Positions 37,301-45,075 of a stretch of DNA of 64,000 nt are shown piece after piece (within the stretch, counting starts at the first letter, position 1; each line of letters starts with the position of its first letter). The notes under the pieces were generated by a model. The model searched no databases. It was given only the letters and a program-made list of their open reading frames with translations, and was not told the origin of the DNA. The translations under genes and the position numbers were made by a program. Source of the DNA: Sphingobacterium deserti (GTDB taxonomy: Bacteria; Bacteroidota; Bacteroidia; Sphingobacteriales; Sphingobacteriaceae); the NCBI RefSeq assembly GCF_000757725.1, contig NZ_JJMU01000061.1, forward strand, positions 87,694 through 151,693. The letters run 5' to 3'.

Positions 37301-38491
37301 ACTATCTTCTGCAAGTTCAAGATCAAAGAACAGCGCGCAAAGATTATCCATTTCGCCTTGCATATGCTTCTGCAAAATAGCCGTCTTCTTTTCGCGCTGC
37401 TGCTGCTTAATAGATAGTTGCTTTCCTACAAATTTGTTGTAAAATTTATCTAGCTTTTTTCTCCCCCCACGGTCTACCAGTAGATTGTTACTTGCGGCTA
37501 AAAACTCATAACCAGAGGCGCCCTGGATGGGCCAGTCCGCAGGCAGGTCTTCTCCATGTTCCAAAATCTTCTCTGCAACGATGTAAGTCTCCGGACCGCA
37601 GAGCTGGCGAAGATCATGAAGGTATGCGGTGGGATCGTAAATACCATCGATATGGTCTATGCGTAAACCATCAATAAGCCCTTCTTCGAGTAATTGGGCA
37701 ATAAAACTGTGGACATCGTTGAAAACCGCTGCTTTATTAATATTTAAGCAGATAAGGCTATTAACAGTAAAAAATCGTCGAAAATTAATTTGACTGTCGG
37801 TTTCCTGCCAATGACAAAGCCGATAGTGCTGCTCTTCTAATAGGCTTTCAAGTTTGTCGGGAGACTCGTTGATTTCCGTAAGGTATGCAGCTAACTTTTT
37901 TTGATCAGAATTGCTAAGATTCGTTCCATCAACGTCGCTAATACGATATTTTGAGAGGATTGCCTGCGCGCTTTCAGCTGATAGTGGCCATTGTTGGTCA
38001 AAGTATTTTACGTACAGTTTTTGATCATGGTAGCATATACCGATTTCCTGATCAGCAATTGCCTCCGAAAGAGATTTCCCTAGCGTAGGAACCATCAATT
38101 TTTCCTTTGCAAACCAATCTCCGCTGTAGCTGGTGTCGAAATAATCTTTGTACTTCGATTCAGCGCCGTATTCGAGTAAGTCCATCAGCCATGCATTAGA
38201 TGGATCAAATGCCATATGGTTAGGTACAATGTCTTGTAGCCAGTTTAAACCTTCAGTGTCAAGTTTGCTTTTAAGCGCTCGCAACTGTTCCAGACTGCCT
38301 ATTTCTGGATTTACCTCCTGCATATTGATACCATCGTAGCCGTGCATGCTACCTGATACGGCACTTAAAATCGGTGACGCATAAACCGTATCTATGCCAA
38401 GCTTGCTGAGGTAGCTGTGTACATTTTCTAAATCGCGCAGCGTAAAGTCTTTATTAAATTGTATGCGGTAAGTCGCTAGTGGAGCTTTCAT
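34388..38491 (-). CDS. Fused malto-oligosyltrehalose synthase - 4-alpha-glucanotransferase
   Basis: 1367 residues, two enzymes in one chain. Residues 1-868 are TreY: ATYRIQF at the start, SGSMHGYDG, LRIDHIDG (276-283, nucleophile Asp), IVAEKIL (Glu307), SSTHDTKRAED (His547, Asp548) and GVPDVYQGTE. Residues 873-1367 are MalQ (GH77): RRAGILMHISSLPS, GIGDLG, VRLDHFRAF (Asp1164), IAEDLG (Glu1211) and TGTHDNNT (Asp1265). Both active sites look complete. TreY converts the reducing end of maltodextrin to trehalosyl; MalQ can rebuild short dextrins into longer TreY substrates, so the fusion would channel glucan in trehalose synthesis. Confidence 0.93.
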   Translation of the reverse strand: MKAPLATYRIQFNKDFTLRDLENVHSYLSKLGIDTVYASPILSAVSGSMHGYDGINMQEVNPEIGSLEQLRALKSKLDTEGLNWLQDIVPNHMAFDPSNAWLMDLLEYGAESKYKDYFDTSYSGDWFAKEKLMVPTLGKSLSEAIADQEIGICYHDQKLYVKYFDQQWPLSAESAQAILSKYRISDVDGTNLSNSDQKKLAAYLTEINESPDKLESLLEEQHYRLCHWQETDSQINFRRFFTVNSLICLNINKAAVFNDVHSFIAQLLEEGLIDGLRIDHIDGIYDPTAYLHDLRQLCGPETYIVAEKILEHGEDLPADWPIQGASGYEFLAASNNLLVDRGGRKKLDKFYNKFVGKQLSIKQQQREKKTAILQKHMQGEMDNLCALFFDLELAEDSKVLDKRRMTEVITSLLIEFPVYRFYDSSFPLAAKNYQQLEKVFKKVKKMNPDHKSEVMQFVEALRRAQVSDSEDYKKRAATFFTRCMQFAGPAMAKGVEDTLMYTYNRYLGSNEVGDHPENFGLLVEDFHTLMAARQKHWPLALNGSSTHDTKRAEDTRSRLQVITAWPSRWIAAVKKWHSILEKTYDGPFPHPNDEYTIYQSLYGAYPMSGEEDTTFEERFLAFLTKYLREGKERSDWATPNEEYEDTVHQFARFLLQPEGKFIKSLKDLLRSFNDFAVINSLAQLTLKFTAPGVPDVYQGTELWDFSFVDPDNRRPVDYQKRREYLDDITKIPHQNRLANLWEERENGKIKLWLLHTLAQLRHSSTEAFEKGSYQPLPVEGKYQQHVMAFARQYHNKSIVVILPLHLAGITKLQQNQLRDFDWEDTRVILPTQAAITWKSVLYTGEGSGGQVNLNELFQELPIAVLAYEIAPNPRRAGILMHISSLPSAYGIGDLGDSAFSFARNLHAAGQRFWQVLPLNPLSKQQQYSPYSTLSAMAGNPLFIDLQTLVKENLLHEEELQQQLAEASNNIDYDSVVSSKMPCLYQAFERADPSNDAAFSAFCSEQDFWINDYALFMSLRQYHQDAPWHEWAKEYKERDPQALQLFTHENKKLLEREKWLQYIFFKQWAQLKAYCYGLNIEILGDIPIYVGHDSADVWANRHLFALDNNGQIKEMAGVPPDYFNADGQQWGMPVFRWANHKKEGFQWWVARVKQNLALFDQVRLDHFRAFAAYWSIPASAETAAEGEWKTGPGRDLFNRLKSAFGEMPFIAEDLGDIDDEVYALRDKYGLAGMKVLQFAFGDDLPQSPHIPHHYRKNFVVYTGTHDNNTTVGWFKADIDQNSRSRLQAYLSSTVYAKNVADLLTKVAYGSVANTVIIPMQDVLSLGKKHRMNTPSSTVSNWSWRMLPNAFKQPKIQQLKLYATLYDRL

Positions 38492-38692
38492 GGTTTGTTT
38501 ATCGTTCTTTATCTAACAGGATGAACAACGTTTTATGCGTAAAGTTTTAGATTGAAAAACGGTAAAATTTGCAAACGATTTCATATCCTGAACGTTCATC
38601 TCGTGTATGAAATGTTTAGCATTTTCAAACTGAAATAAGCTTGAAAATAATCGGGACATTTCAGTTGACGGATAATAGAATGATGAGACACT

Positions 38693-39199
38693 ATGAAATG
38701 GCAAACGAAACTCCAGTATTACAATAGTTATTTTAGAGCTACTTACAATCTTGGCGATTTTGATCTCCCTTTCGGCATTGATAAGCTCCTTTGTAAAAAC
38801 GAAGCACTCCGCTCGAAGAATAGAACGCTTTTCCGTGATTTCCTTTTGGAACATGACGCTGCTCATCTGGAAGAAGAGATGCAAAGTTTTGACCACGCAG
38901 CAAACAATCTCATTATGTTGGATCAGGCAAGTGTGCAGTATTTCCTTGAAGAATCTGGTGTTAATATGCTTCGCTCGGATATTTGGATAGACGACGAAGA
39001 CTGCATTTTTAAGGTAGTTGACGTCGCTGAAAAAGACGTACTATTTGAGCTGGATAAAACCTTGACCGCTATTGTCGGTGTGAATGTGCTTCCGCAGGAA
39101 ATAGTGGGGCACAGCTGTTCATGGATCGATGTGAGCGAATTTAGCCACAATCTTAACCGCACGAATTTAGATAAGTACCGCGCCAGAATCGCCTCGTAG
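38693..39199 (+). CDS. Hypothetical 168-residue protein
   Basis: No signal peptide or membrane segment. The N-terminal half is helical (FRDFLLEHDAAHLEEEMQSF), the C-terminal half alternates strands (DIWIDDEDCIFKVVDVAEKD; HSCSWIDVSEFSHNL). No family recognised. It is preferred over the overlapping minus-strand frame because its composition is more typical. It sits divergently from treY-malQ, with about 200 bases between, and precedes stress-type genes in the same direction. Confidence 0.65.
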   Translation: MKWQTKLQYYNSYFRATYNLGDFDLPFGIDKLLCKNEALRSKNRTLFRDFLLEHDAAHLEEEMQSFDHAANNLIMLDQASVQYFLEESGVNMLRSDIWIDDEDCIFKVVDVAEKDVLFELDKTLTAIVGVNVLPQEIVGHSCSWIDVSEFSHNLNRTNLDKYRARIAS

Positions 39200-39302
39200 C
39201 TTACCGACGGCTACGAGCGTTCCTCGCTGAAGAGCCGAAGATAATCTCTACGTTTCGATTCCGATAAGCGTCCGCAAAGCAAACCACAAAAAAGTAAATA
39301 AT

Positions 39303-39809
39303 ATGAGTACAGAAAATTTATACAACGCAGAAGCTATTAGCAAATTAAAAGAATTGGTTGATAGTATCGATATCGGTATGTTGTCGTCATACCCTGCAAA
39401 CAGTGATTACGTCCACGCGGTGCCGATGAGTCGGCAAGAGGTAGATGACGAAGGAAACATTTGGTATTTGTTTTCATCTGAAAGCGAAAGTTTTGACCAC
39501 TTAAGTGCAGATGATAAAGTGAGTCTATTGTACAGTGATGTCAGTGACTACAAGTTTTTAAGTATAAATGGTACAGCCGAAATTAGCGAAGATCGAGCGC
39601 GTATCGACAAATATTGGAATAAGATGGTGGAGGGCTGGTTTGACAAAGGCAAGGAAGATCCGCGCATCCGTGTTCTGAAAGTAATCCCTGCTGAAGCACA
39701 TTATTGGGACACCAAGTCCAATAAGTTGGTAACATTCTTCAAAGTTGCCGCCGGTGCGATAACAGGCCAAAAAACTGATAGCGGCAGACAGGGCAACTTG
39801 GAATATTAA
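39303..39809 (+). CDS. Pyridoxamine 5'-phosphate oxidase-like general stress protein
   Basis: 168 residues of the general stress protein 26 group: MLSSYPANSDYVHAVPMSRQ, then WYLFSSESES, DDKVSLLYSD and INGTAEISEDRARIDKYW. The split beta-barrel normally binds FMN or F420-like flavins as a dimer; true PdxH residues are missing, so it is not expected to make pyridoxal phosphate. Preceded by a 100-base gap and followed by its own terminator. Its neighbours suggest a general stress regulon. Confidence 0.88.
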   Translation: MSTENLYNAEAISKLKELVDSIDIGMLSSYPANSDYVHAVPMSRQEVDDEGNIWYLFSSESESFDHLSADDKVSLLYSDVSDYKFLSINGTAEISEDRARIDKYWNKMVEGWFDKGKEDPRIRVLKVIPAEAHYWDTKSNKLVTFFKVAAGAITGQKTDSGRQGNLEY

Positions 39810-39833
39810 TTTGCCTTTTTTAACTTCTTTCGC

Positions 39834-39856
39834 AAAGCAGTCTTATAAACTGCTTT
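39834..39856 (+). terminator. Terminator after the PNPOx-like gene
   Basis: AAAGCAGT / ACTGCTTT, 8 bp with a 7-base loop, then GTTCTAATTTTT, 24 bases after the stop and before the GH15 gene. Confidence 0.6.
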
Positions 39857-39877
39857 GTTCTAATTTTTACATACCAT

Positions 39878-41626
39878 ATGGTAAAGACACCGCTAATAGA
39901 AGACTTAGCAGTTTTGAGCGATAGAAATACGTGTGCGGTCCTAGATCGGTCGGGCAGCATTGCTTGGTACTGTCCTGACAGGTTTGACAGTGAGCCGCTT
40001 TTATCGTCCCTCGTTGATCCTGCGGACGGCGGCTATTGGTCTGTCAGTGTGGAAAACTCTGTTCCAAAGGATCGCCGATATTTGGATGGAACGAGTATTT
40101 TGGAACATGTCTTTGAAGATACTTCCGGAGCGAGAACAATCTTTCGCGATTGGATGCCAGTTTCCAAGACACAGCACGGCATAATCAGAGAAGTCGTTGA
40201 ATCGGCACAGCCACTGCATGCAACACTCCGTATTTGGAACACCGTAAAGCAACGCGCTGGCCTACCCGAAATGGTTCACCAAAATGCGGTGAGATTTGCG
40301 AACGAAGGATTATACCTGGTGAGCAGCCATCCGATTCATATTCTGGATGATGCTACGGTTAACTTCAGCATAAATACCGGTGAAAGCGGTTGGGCTTTTT
40401 TAACCAAGGATGAAGAAAGCCTGGAGCTTTCAGCCCTTGATGAACTCTTTGAGGACACCAACGATAGCTGGCGGGAGATAACGGGTCTTTTTGACTACGA
40501 GGGGCTATACAGGGAAGAGGTGTTAGCTTCTATACGCAGCATCCAGCAGCTTACATGTGGTGTTACCGGCGGCGTTTTGGCGGCAGCTACCACCTCCTTA
40601 CCAGAGGTGATTGGTGGGGAACGAAATTACGATTATCGTTATGTATGGGTGAGGGATGCGGCGCTTATCACGGCGGCTTTGACGACGCTAGATGTGGAAG
40701 GAAAAGTCGAGGTGAAGTTTCTGGAGTTTATCTATCAAGCGATGCGGAAAAATAGGGATAAATGCGTTTATCCGCTTTACACCATTGATCACGAAATTAT
40801 TGATCATTTGGATGAGCTCCTGGCTGATGGCTATGAGGGAAGCAAGCCCGTGCAGATTGGCAATATTGCGGGGGATCAGCGGCAGTTAGATGCTGAAGCG
40901 AACATACTCATATCAGCAAAAATGATCTATGATAAGTATGGCGAGCGCTATCACTGGAAATCCGTTCGTGCAGTCGCTAATCATGTCTGCGATCATTGGC
41001 AAGCTCCTTGTCATGGAATATGGGAAGAGGGCGCGGAATTGCAATATACCTGCGGTAAAGTGTTTGCCGCGATCGGCTTGGAAATGATCGCTAAGTTTTC
41101 GGATAACCCCGTAGAGGCAAAGCGCTGGCGGGATGCAGCTAAAGAAATTCGGAATTTTGTAAGTACCCATTGTTTAACAGATGATGGAGCCTTCGCTAAT
41201 TATGCAGGCTCGCAAGACGTGGATGTATCTGCAGCACTGTATGTGCTTTGGGATTACGTAGCGGCAGATGCGCCTGAAATGCGGGCCACAGTACGCCGAT
41301 TGGAGACGGATTATTGTCAGGACAACCTTTATTGGCGCACCCTTGTGGAATTTGAGTCCAAAAAGGAAGGTGCTTTTCTCGCTGGGTCTTGCTGGATGGC
41401 TCATTACTATGCCGTCGCTGGCGATTTTGATAAAAGTAAGGCGATTCTAGATGCGGTGAAATCATTCCAAAATGATTTAGGTTTTTTATCTGAAGAGGCT
41501 GACGTAAAAACAGGTCGCTTACTGGGCAATTTCCCGCAAACATTTGTGCAGTCGTCTTTCATATGTGCAGCAAATGGATTAAGTCGCGAGCAAGAGGGGG
41601 TAGATACCGTTACACGCGTTGAATAA
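39878..41626 (+). CDS. GH15 family glycoside hydrolase (glucoamylase/trehalase type)
   Basis: 582 residues without signal peptide. N-terminal beta-sandwich (LIEDLAVLSDRNTCAVLDRS, then GSIAWYCPDRFDS), then an (alpha/alpha)6 barrel with NYDYRYVWVRDAALITAAL (near 255), GIWEEGAELQYTCGKVFA (near 384, acid Glu) and KKEGAFLAGSCWMA (near 495, base Glu). Cytosolic GH15 proteins of this form hydrolyse maltodextrins or, in several actinobacteria and archaea, trehalose. Next to treXYZ genes, either trehalose turnover or glucan degradation fits. Monocistronic. Confidence 0.9.
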   Translation: MVKTPLIEDLAVLSDRNTCAVLDRSGSIAWYCPDRFDSEPLLSSLVDPADGGYWSVSVENSVPKDRRYLDGTSILEHVFEDTSGARTIFRDWMPVSKTQHGIIREVVESAQPLHATLRIWNTVKQRAGLPEMVHQNAVRFANEGLYLVSSHPIHILDDATVNFSINTGESGWAFLTKDEESLELSALDELFEDTNDSWREITGLFDYEGLYREEVLASIRSIQQLTCGVTGGVLAAATTSLPEVIGGERNYDYRYVWVRDAALITAALTTLDVEGKVEVKFLEFIYQAMRKNRDKCVYPLYTIDHEIIDHLDELLADGYEGSKPVQIGNIAGDQRQLDAEANILISAKMIYDKYGERYHWKSVRAVANHVCDHWQAPCHGIWEEGAELQYTCGKVFAAIGLEMIAKFSDNPVEAKRWRDAAKEIRNFVSTHCLTDDGAFANYAGSQDVDVSAALYVLWDYVAADAPEMRATVRRLETDYCQDNLYWRTLVEFESKKEGAFLAGSCWMAHYYAVAGDFDKSKAILDAVKSFQNDLGFLSEEADVKTGRLLGNFPQTFVQSSFICAANGLSREQEGVDTVTRVE

Positions 41627-41850
41627 ATACGTGGCTACTAAGGATAAATCCACTTTTATTGAACATAATTGTCGTAAAAACTCCTGTTTTGATAATATAC
41701 AAAGATAAGTGAAAACTTGGTCGCAAAATTGCCGTTATCTATGTACTAATGATGCTCTGATGCTGTTACCATTTACAGGTATGATGAAGGATGATGCTGT
41801 GCTAGGGTGTTTATTAGTGAAACTACTTGGAAAAACATAAGATTTATACG

Positions 41851-42330
41851 ATGAAAATAGGTATCACTTTCTCTGCTTTCGACCTCTTACATGCGGGACA
41901 CATTAAAATGCTTGAAGATGCAAAAGATCAATGCGATTACTTGATCTGCGGTTTGCAAACAGACCCAACACTTGACAGGCCTGAAAAAAACAAACCTACG
42001 CAAACGGTTTTTGAACGGTATATGCAACTGAGAGGCTGCAAACACGTGGACAAAATTATCCCGTATGCAACAGAACAAGATCTAGAGGATATTATGCGCT
42101 CTTTTAAAGTACATGTTCGCATTTTGGGAGACGAATACATGGATAAGAATTTTACCGGAAGGTCTTACTGTGAGGAGAAAGGAATCGAATTGTATTTCAA
42201 CAGACGTGAAAATCGTTTCTCCAGTTCATCGTTGCGCAAGATCATCGCGACAAAGCAGGATGCAGCTGATACAGCCATCGTCACGCTGAAAGAAAATTTT
42301 GAGTTTGAAACGAAACGGGCTAACGCTTAA
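41851..42330 (+). CDS. Cytidylyltransferase-like nucleotidyltransferase, paralogue 1
   Basis: 159 residues from MKIGITFSAFDLLHAGHIKM; a TTG eight codons upstream is less likely. The HxGH nucleotide-binding motif is HAGH; QTVFERYMQLRGCKHVDKII is as in glycerol-3-phosphate cytidylyltransferase (TagD/GCT). The second signature, normally RTxGISTT, reads RFSSSSLRK, so the phosphate-gripping loop is altered. It should activate a phosphorylated small molecule with CTP or ATP. The next gene is a close paralogue, 35 bases on. Confidence 0.85.
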   Translation: MKIGITFSAFDLLHAGHIKMLEDAKDQCDYLICGLQTDPTLDRPEKNKPTQTVFERYMQLRGCKHVDKIIPYATEQDLEDIMRSFKVHVRILGDEYMDKNFTGRSYCEEKGIELYFNRRENRFSSSSLRKIIATKQDAADTAIVTLKENFEFETKRANA

Positions 42331-42365
42331 TTCAAGGTAACGTCTCTTAAAATTGGGAATAAAAG

Positions 42366-42836
42366 ATGAAAATAGGAATCACGTTTGGAGTATTTGATTT
42401 ATTACACATTGGGCATTTAGTGATGCTTGAGGAAGCGAAGCGCAATTGCGATTATCTCATCGTAGGTTTGAAGGCGGATACGATGGATATTGACGCGGAA
42501 AAAGCGGCGCCTGCACAAACAGTCGTAGAACGCTTTATAAAGTTGGAAGGCTGCCAGTTTGTGGATGAAATTCTTCCATACGAGTCTGAAGAAGATTTGA
42601 TGGATATATTGCAGTCGCTTTCTGTAGACGTGCGGTTTATTGGTGAAGAATACAAAAATGTAAATTTTATCGGTAAGCAATATTGTATTGAAGAAGGGAT
42701 TGCCATCCATTATACGAAAAGAAAACATCGTTTTTCAAGCAACGGGCTGCGCACCATTGTTACGGAGAAGGAAATCGCGAAGTCGATGTTGTCGAAACCT
42801 GCAGAGAAATCGACATTTACGCTCCAACGTTCATAA
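42366..42836 (+). CDS. Cytidylyltransferase-like nucleotidyltransferase, paralogue 2
   Basis: 156 residues aligned end to end with the preceding gene: MKIGITFGVFDLLHIGHLVM, QTVVERFIKLEGCQFVDEIL, and RFSSNGLRT as second signature. The HIGH motif is intact. The C-terminal tails of the two differ. Tandem retention of two copies suggests either a heterodimer or two substrates. Neither glycerol phosphate nor teichoic acid genes are nearby, so the product is unknown. Confidence 0.85.
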   Translation: MKIGITFGVFDLLHIGHLVMLEEAKRNCDYLIVGLKADTMDIDAEKAAPAQTVVERFIKLEGCQFVDEILPYESEEDLMDILQSLSVDVRFIGEEYKNVNFIGKQYCIEEGIAIHYTKRKHRFSSNGLRTIVTEKEIAKSMLSKPAEKSTFTLQRS

Positions 42837-42885
42837 TAGAAATTAATAATTAATAATTTTTTTAATCATAAACAATATATACATT

Positions 42886-43338
42886 ATGGGAAGTATAGCA
42901 ATTTTAAACGATTTGACAGAAATCAATAATGATCGTGTAGCTGGGTTTGAGAAAGCTTTAGCGGATATCAATGACGAAAATGTAGATTTAAAAGCCATTT
43001 TCCAACGTTATGCTGAACAAAGCCGCAAATTTAGCCAGGAACTTAGTGCGTTAGTTGCTAGTCACGGCGGAGATATCGAAACTGGAAACAGTGTGAGCGG
43101 TACATTGCACAGAGCGTGGATTGATGTGAAAGCATTGTTTGGAGGATCTGATCGCGTAAGTATCTTAAACGAAGCTGAACGCGGTGAAGATGCGATCAAA
43201 GCTGCTTATAAAACAGCATTGGAAAGAGGCGAGCTAAGTGGTGAAGCACATTCAGTGGTTACCAATCAGGCTGCCGAAATCAACGAAGGGCACGATGAAA
43301 TTAAGGCACTTCGCGATGCAGCGCGTTTAAGCGAATAA
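42886..43338 (+). CDS. DUF2383 / PA2169-family four-helix-bundle protein
   Basis: 150 residues, fully helical: NDLTEINNDRVAGFEKAL, then DLKAIFQRYAEQSRKFSQEL, an AWIDVKALFGG turn and SVVTNQAAEINEGHDEIKAL. This is the ferritin-like but metal-ligand-poor DUF2383 domain, often induced by stress. It follows the cytidylyltransferase pair by 49 AT-rich bases and has its own terminator. Function unknown. Confidence 0.92.
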   Translation: MGSIAILNDLTEINNDRVAGFEKALADINDENVDLKAIFQRYAEQSRKFSQELSALVASHGGDIETGNSVSGTLHRAWIDVKALFGGSDRVSILNEAERGEDAIKAAYKTALERGELSGEAHSVVTNQAAEINEGHDEIKALRDAARLSE

Positions 43339-43360
43339 TTTGTTCAATATATTTTCAATG

Positions 43361-43389
43361 AAGGCTGTGCTTGTGCATGGCCTTTTTTT
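43361..43389 (+). terminator. Terminator after DUF2383 gene
   Basis: AAGGC pairs with GCCTT around an imperfectly paired TGTGC/TGCA inner stem, followed by a run of T, 22 bases after the stop. Confidence 0.75.
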
Positions 43390-43531
43390 GTTCATGGGCC
43401 GTGCAGGCTACCCGACCGCATCAAACCAATTTTCTTAAACGCCTTCCTATTTTGACAAACGGTAGAAGTGAATTGAAAAGCGTGTTTTTAGTGAAAATGT
43501 AGCTGTTTCTTCTAAACGATCAGAACGATCC

Positions 43532-43803
43532 TTAAAACAAGTCGCCATGTGTACCCGTTCTTGTCAATGTAATGAGCCGAATGATGTCATCCTGCTCCCA
43601 AACTAGCAGCCAATTTGGTTGGATATGGCATTCCCAAAATCCCTTATAATTACCTGTTATTTTTGGGGTTTGTTTTTTTGAGGCAATACACCGCTTGTAA
43701 TTAGACGGGTAACGACCTCATCGAGGAGTTGCATATCTAAGCCACACTTTTTTGCGAGCTTGATATCTTTTTTGAATTTCTCTGTCAGTTCAAGCTGATA
43801 CCT
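43532..43803 (-). pseudogene. Frameshifted YafQ-type mRNA interferase toxin
   Basis: Two minus-strand frames together spell a complete YafQ/RelE-like toxin: YQLELTEKFKKDIKLAKKCG and LDEVVTRLITSGVLP in the first, then ITGNYKGFWECHIQPNWLLV and THGDLF in the second. The break is at CAAAAAAAC (seven A on the coding strand), a typical slippage site. No ATG/GTG/TTG start precedes the first part, where the frame should overlap the antitoxin stop. The catalytic C-terminal part survives in sequence but would not be translated. A sequencing error in the homopolymer would repair the frameshift but not the missing start. Confidence 0.85.
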
Positions 43804-43997
43804 TACGAGTAAAGATCCTCTCTGAAATCCTCAAGCGTGGTTTTCGTTGTCTTGCGCAATTTGACTTCTTTAATTGCCTTTTCCGTATCTTTAATATAAC
43901 GCGGCTCTTCAAGCTGTACAAAAGGGAGTGTTTTGAGATATTCGTAGAAGACCTTCGCTTGTTTGCTTCGCTTATCTATTCTTATTGTGATTTCCAT
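43803..43997 (-). CDS. Antitoxin-like protein of a type II toxin-antitoxin pair
   Basis: 64 residues. It starts with an ITIRIDK strand like ribbon-helix-helix or RelB/DinJ antitoxins; the middle (YEYLKTLPFVQLEEPRYI) and the tail (TTLEDFREDLYS) resemble the toxin-binding part of Bacteroidota RelB-like antitoxins. Its stop overlaps the first bases of the YafQ-like frame, the usual operon order. Intact although the toxin is broken. Confidence 0.75.
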   Translation of the reverse strand: MEITIRIDKRSKQAKVFYEYLKTLPFVQLEEPRYIKDTEKAIKEVKLRKTTKTTLEDFREDLYS

Positions 43998-44155
43998 ATC
44001 CTTATATTTTAGTGAAATCTATTTCAAAGTTATTAAAAATATGAAAAATGGGATAATATCTAGTATTACATAATACAAATTAAGATGTTAGAATATAGTA
44101 CCTAGCATGTAGAGAGGGGGTGAGTGTAGCATCAGTAAAACGTAAAACCTTGACT

Positions 44156-45073
44156 TTAAAACAGTAAAAGGCTAACCGCTGGCGTAACGAACAGCGACAC
44201 TATAGCTGATAAGCCAACCAGCACGGCAGCATTTTCCTCCTCTGTCTCTAAGAATGATGCAAATACCACAAGATTAGCTGCAATAGGGAAGGAGCCCATA
44301 AGCAACATCAGCATACTTTGATCCTCATCTAAAACGCCGATAAACTGTTTCTCGGCCAATACAAATAATATCAAAATTAAGGCACCGGCTATATAACGCA
44401 TACCCAGAATTTTTCCTAGTGCAGCATAAGCAATTTTCTTGAAGTGTATCGTGCCCAGCGTAAGGCCAATGATCAGCATCCCAAGCGATGATACAACCCA
44501 ACTCACAACGTTTGCTATACTTTCAGCCTCTTCTGGCAGTTTCACATTCGCTACATTCAGCCCTATTGCTAAAATGCAGGCGTAAATGGCCGGTATTTTA
44601 AATACTTTCGTCGCTGCTTCTTTAACAGAGATGCCTTTCGTTCGCGACATCAAGTAATATCCAATGGTATCGCCATACAGCGCATTTCCAACATAGGCGC
44701 TAATAATCAATGGCATTTGTTCTTCGCCAAATAGAGCCATCACGACCGGAATCCCAAACCAACCTATGTTATAGTACGAAAACGCTCCCTTGAGCAAGTT
44801 ACCGTCGAAATCATCACCTACAAATTTTTTGGTAAGCAGCGCAGGAAGATTCATAGCCAAGGCCAGCAAAAATATCATGGAGCCGATGACTGCAGTTTCT
44901 TCCAAATCTGCCTTCAATAAATTTTCGACTATTAAAAAGGGAATTAGGAGAAAGAGAAGTAATTTTGATATCCAGCGGCTGCTGAGATCCCATTTCTTTT
45001 TAAGCCCCCAACCGATAAGCATAAAAATATACAACGGCAACACCTTTGTGGCAAGTTCTTGTAATACCTCCAT
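44156..45073 (-). CDS. AEC (auxin efflux carrier) family transporter
   Basis: 305 residues with ten predicted helices in two groups of five separated near residue 150-160. Typical marks are the N-terminal LPLYIFMLIGWGLKKK and the segment FSYYNIGWFGIPVVMALFG, in which the AEC consensus 'N.G..G.P' is seen. AEC members export organic acids or amino-acid-like anions. The start lies two bases after the FAD-protein stop, so the two are translationally linked. Confidence 0.9.
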   Translation of the reverse strand: MEVLQELATKVLPLYIFMLIGWGLKKKWDLSSRWISKLLLFLLIPFLIVENLLKADLEETAVIGSMIFLLALAMNLPALLTKKFVGDDFDGNLLKGAFSYYNIGWFGIPVVMALFGEEQMPLIISAYVGNALYGDTIGYYLMSRTKGISVKEAATKVFKIPAIYACILAIGLNVANVKLPEEAESIANVVSWVVSSLGMLIIGLTLGTIHFKKIAYAALGKILGMRYIAGALILILFVLAEKQFIGVLDEDQSMLMLLMGSFPIAANLVVFASFLETEEENAAVLVGLSAIVSLFVTPAVSLLLF

Positions 45074-45075
45074 TG

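Noticed and set aside
38513..38896. 127-residue minus-strand frame
   Set aside because: Overlaps the 38693 gene, whose composition is more protein-like, and has no support itself.
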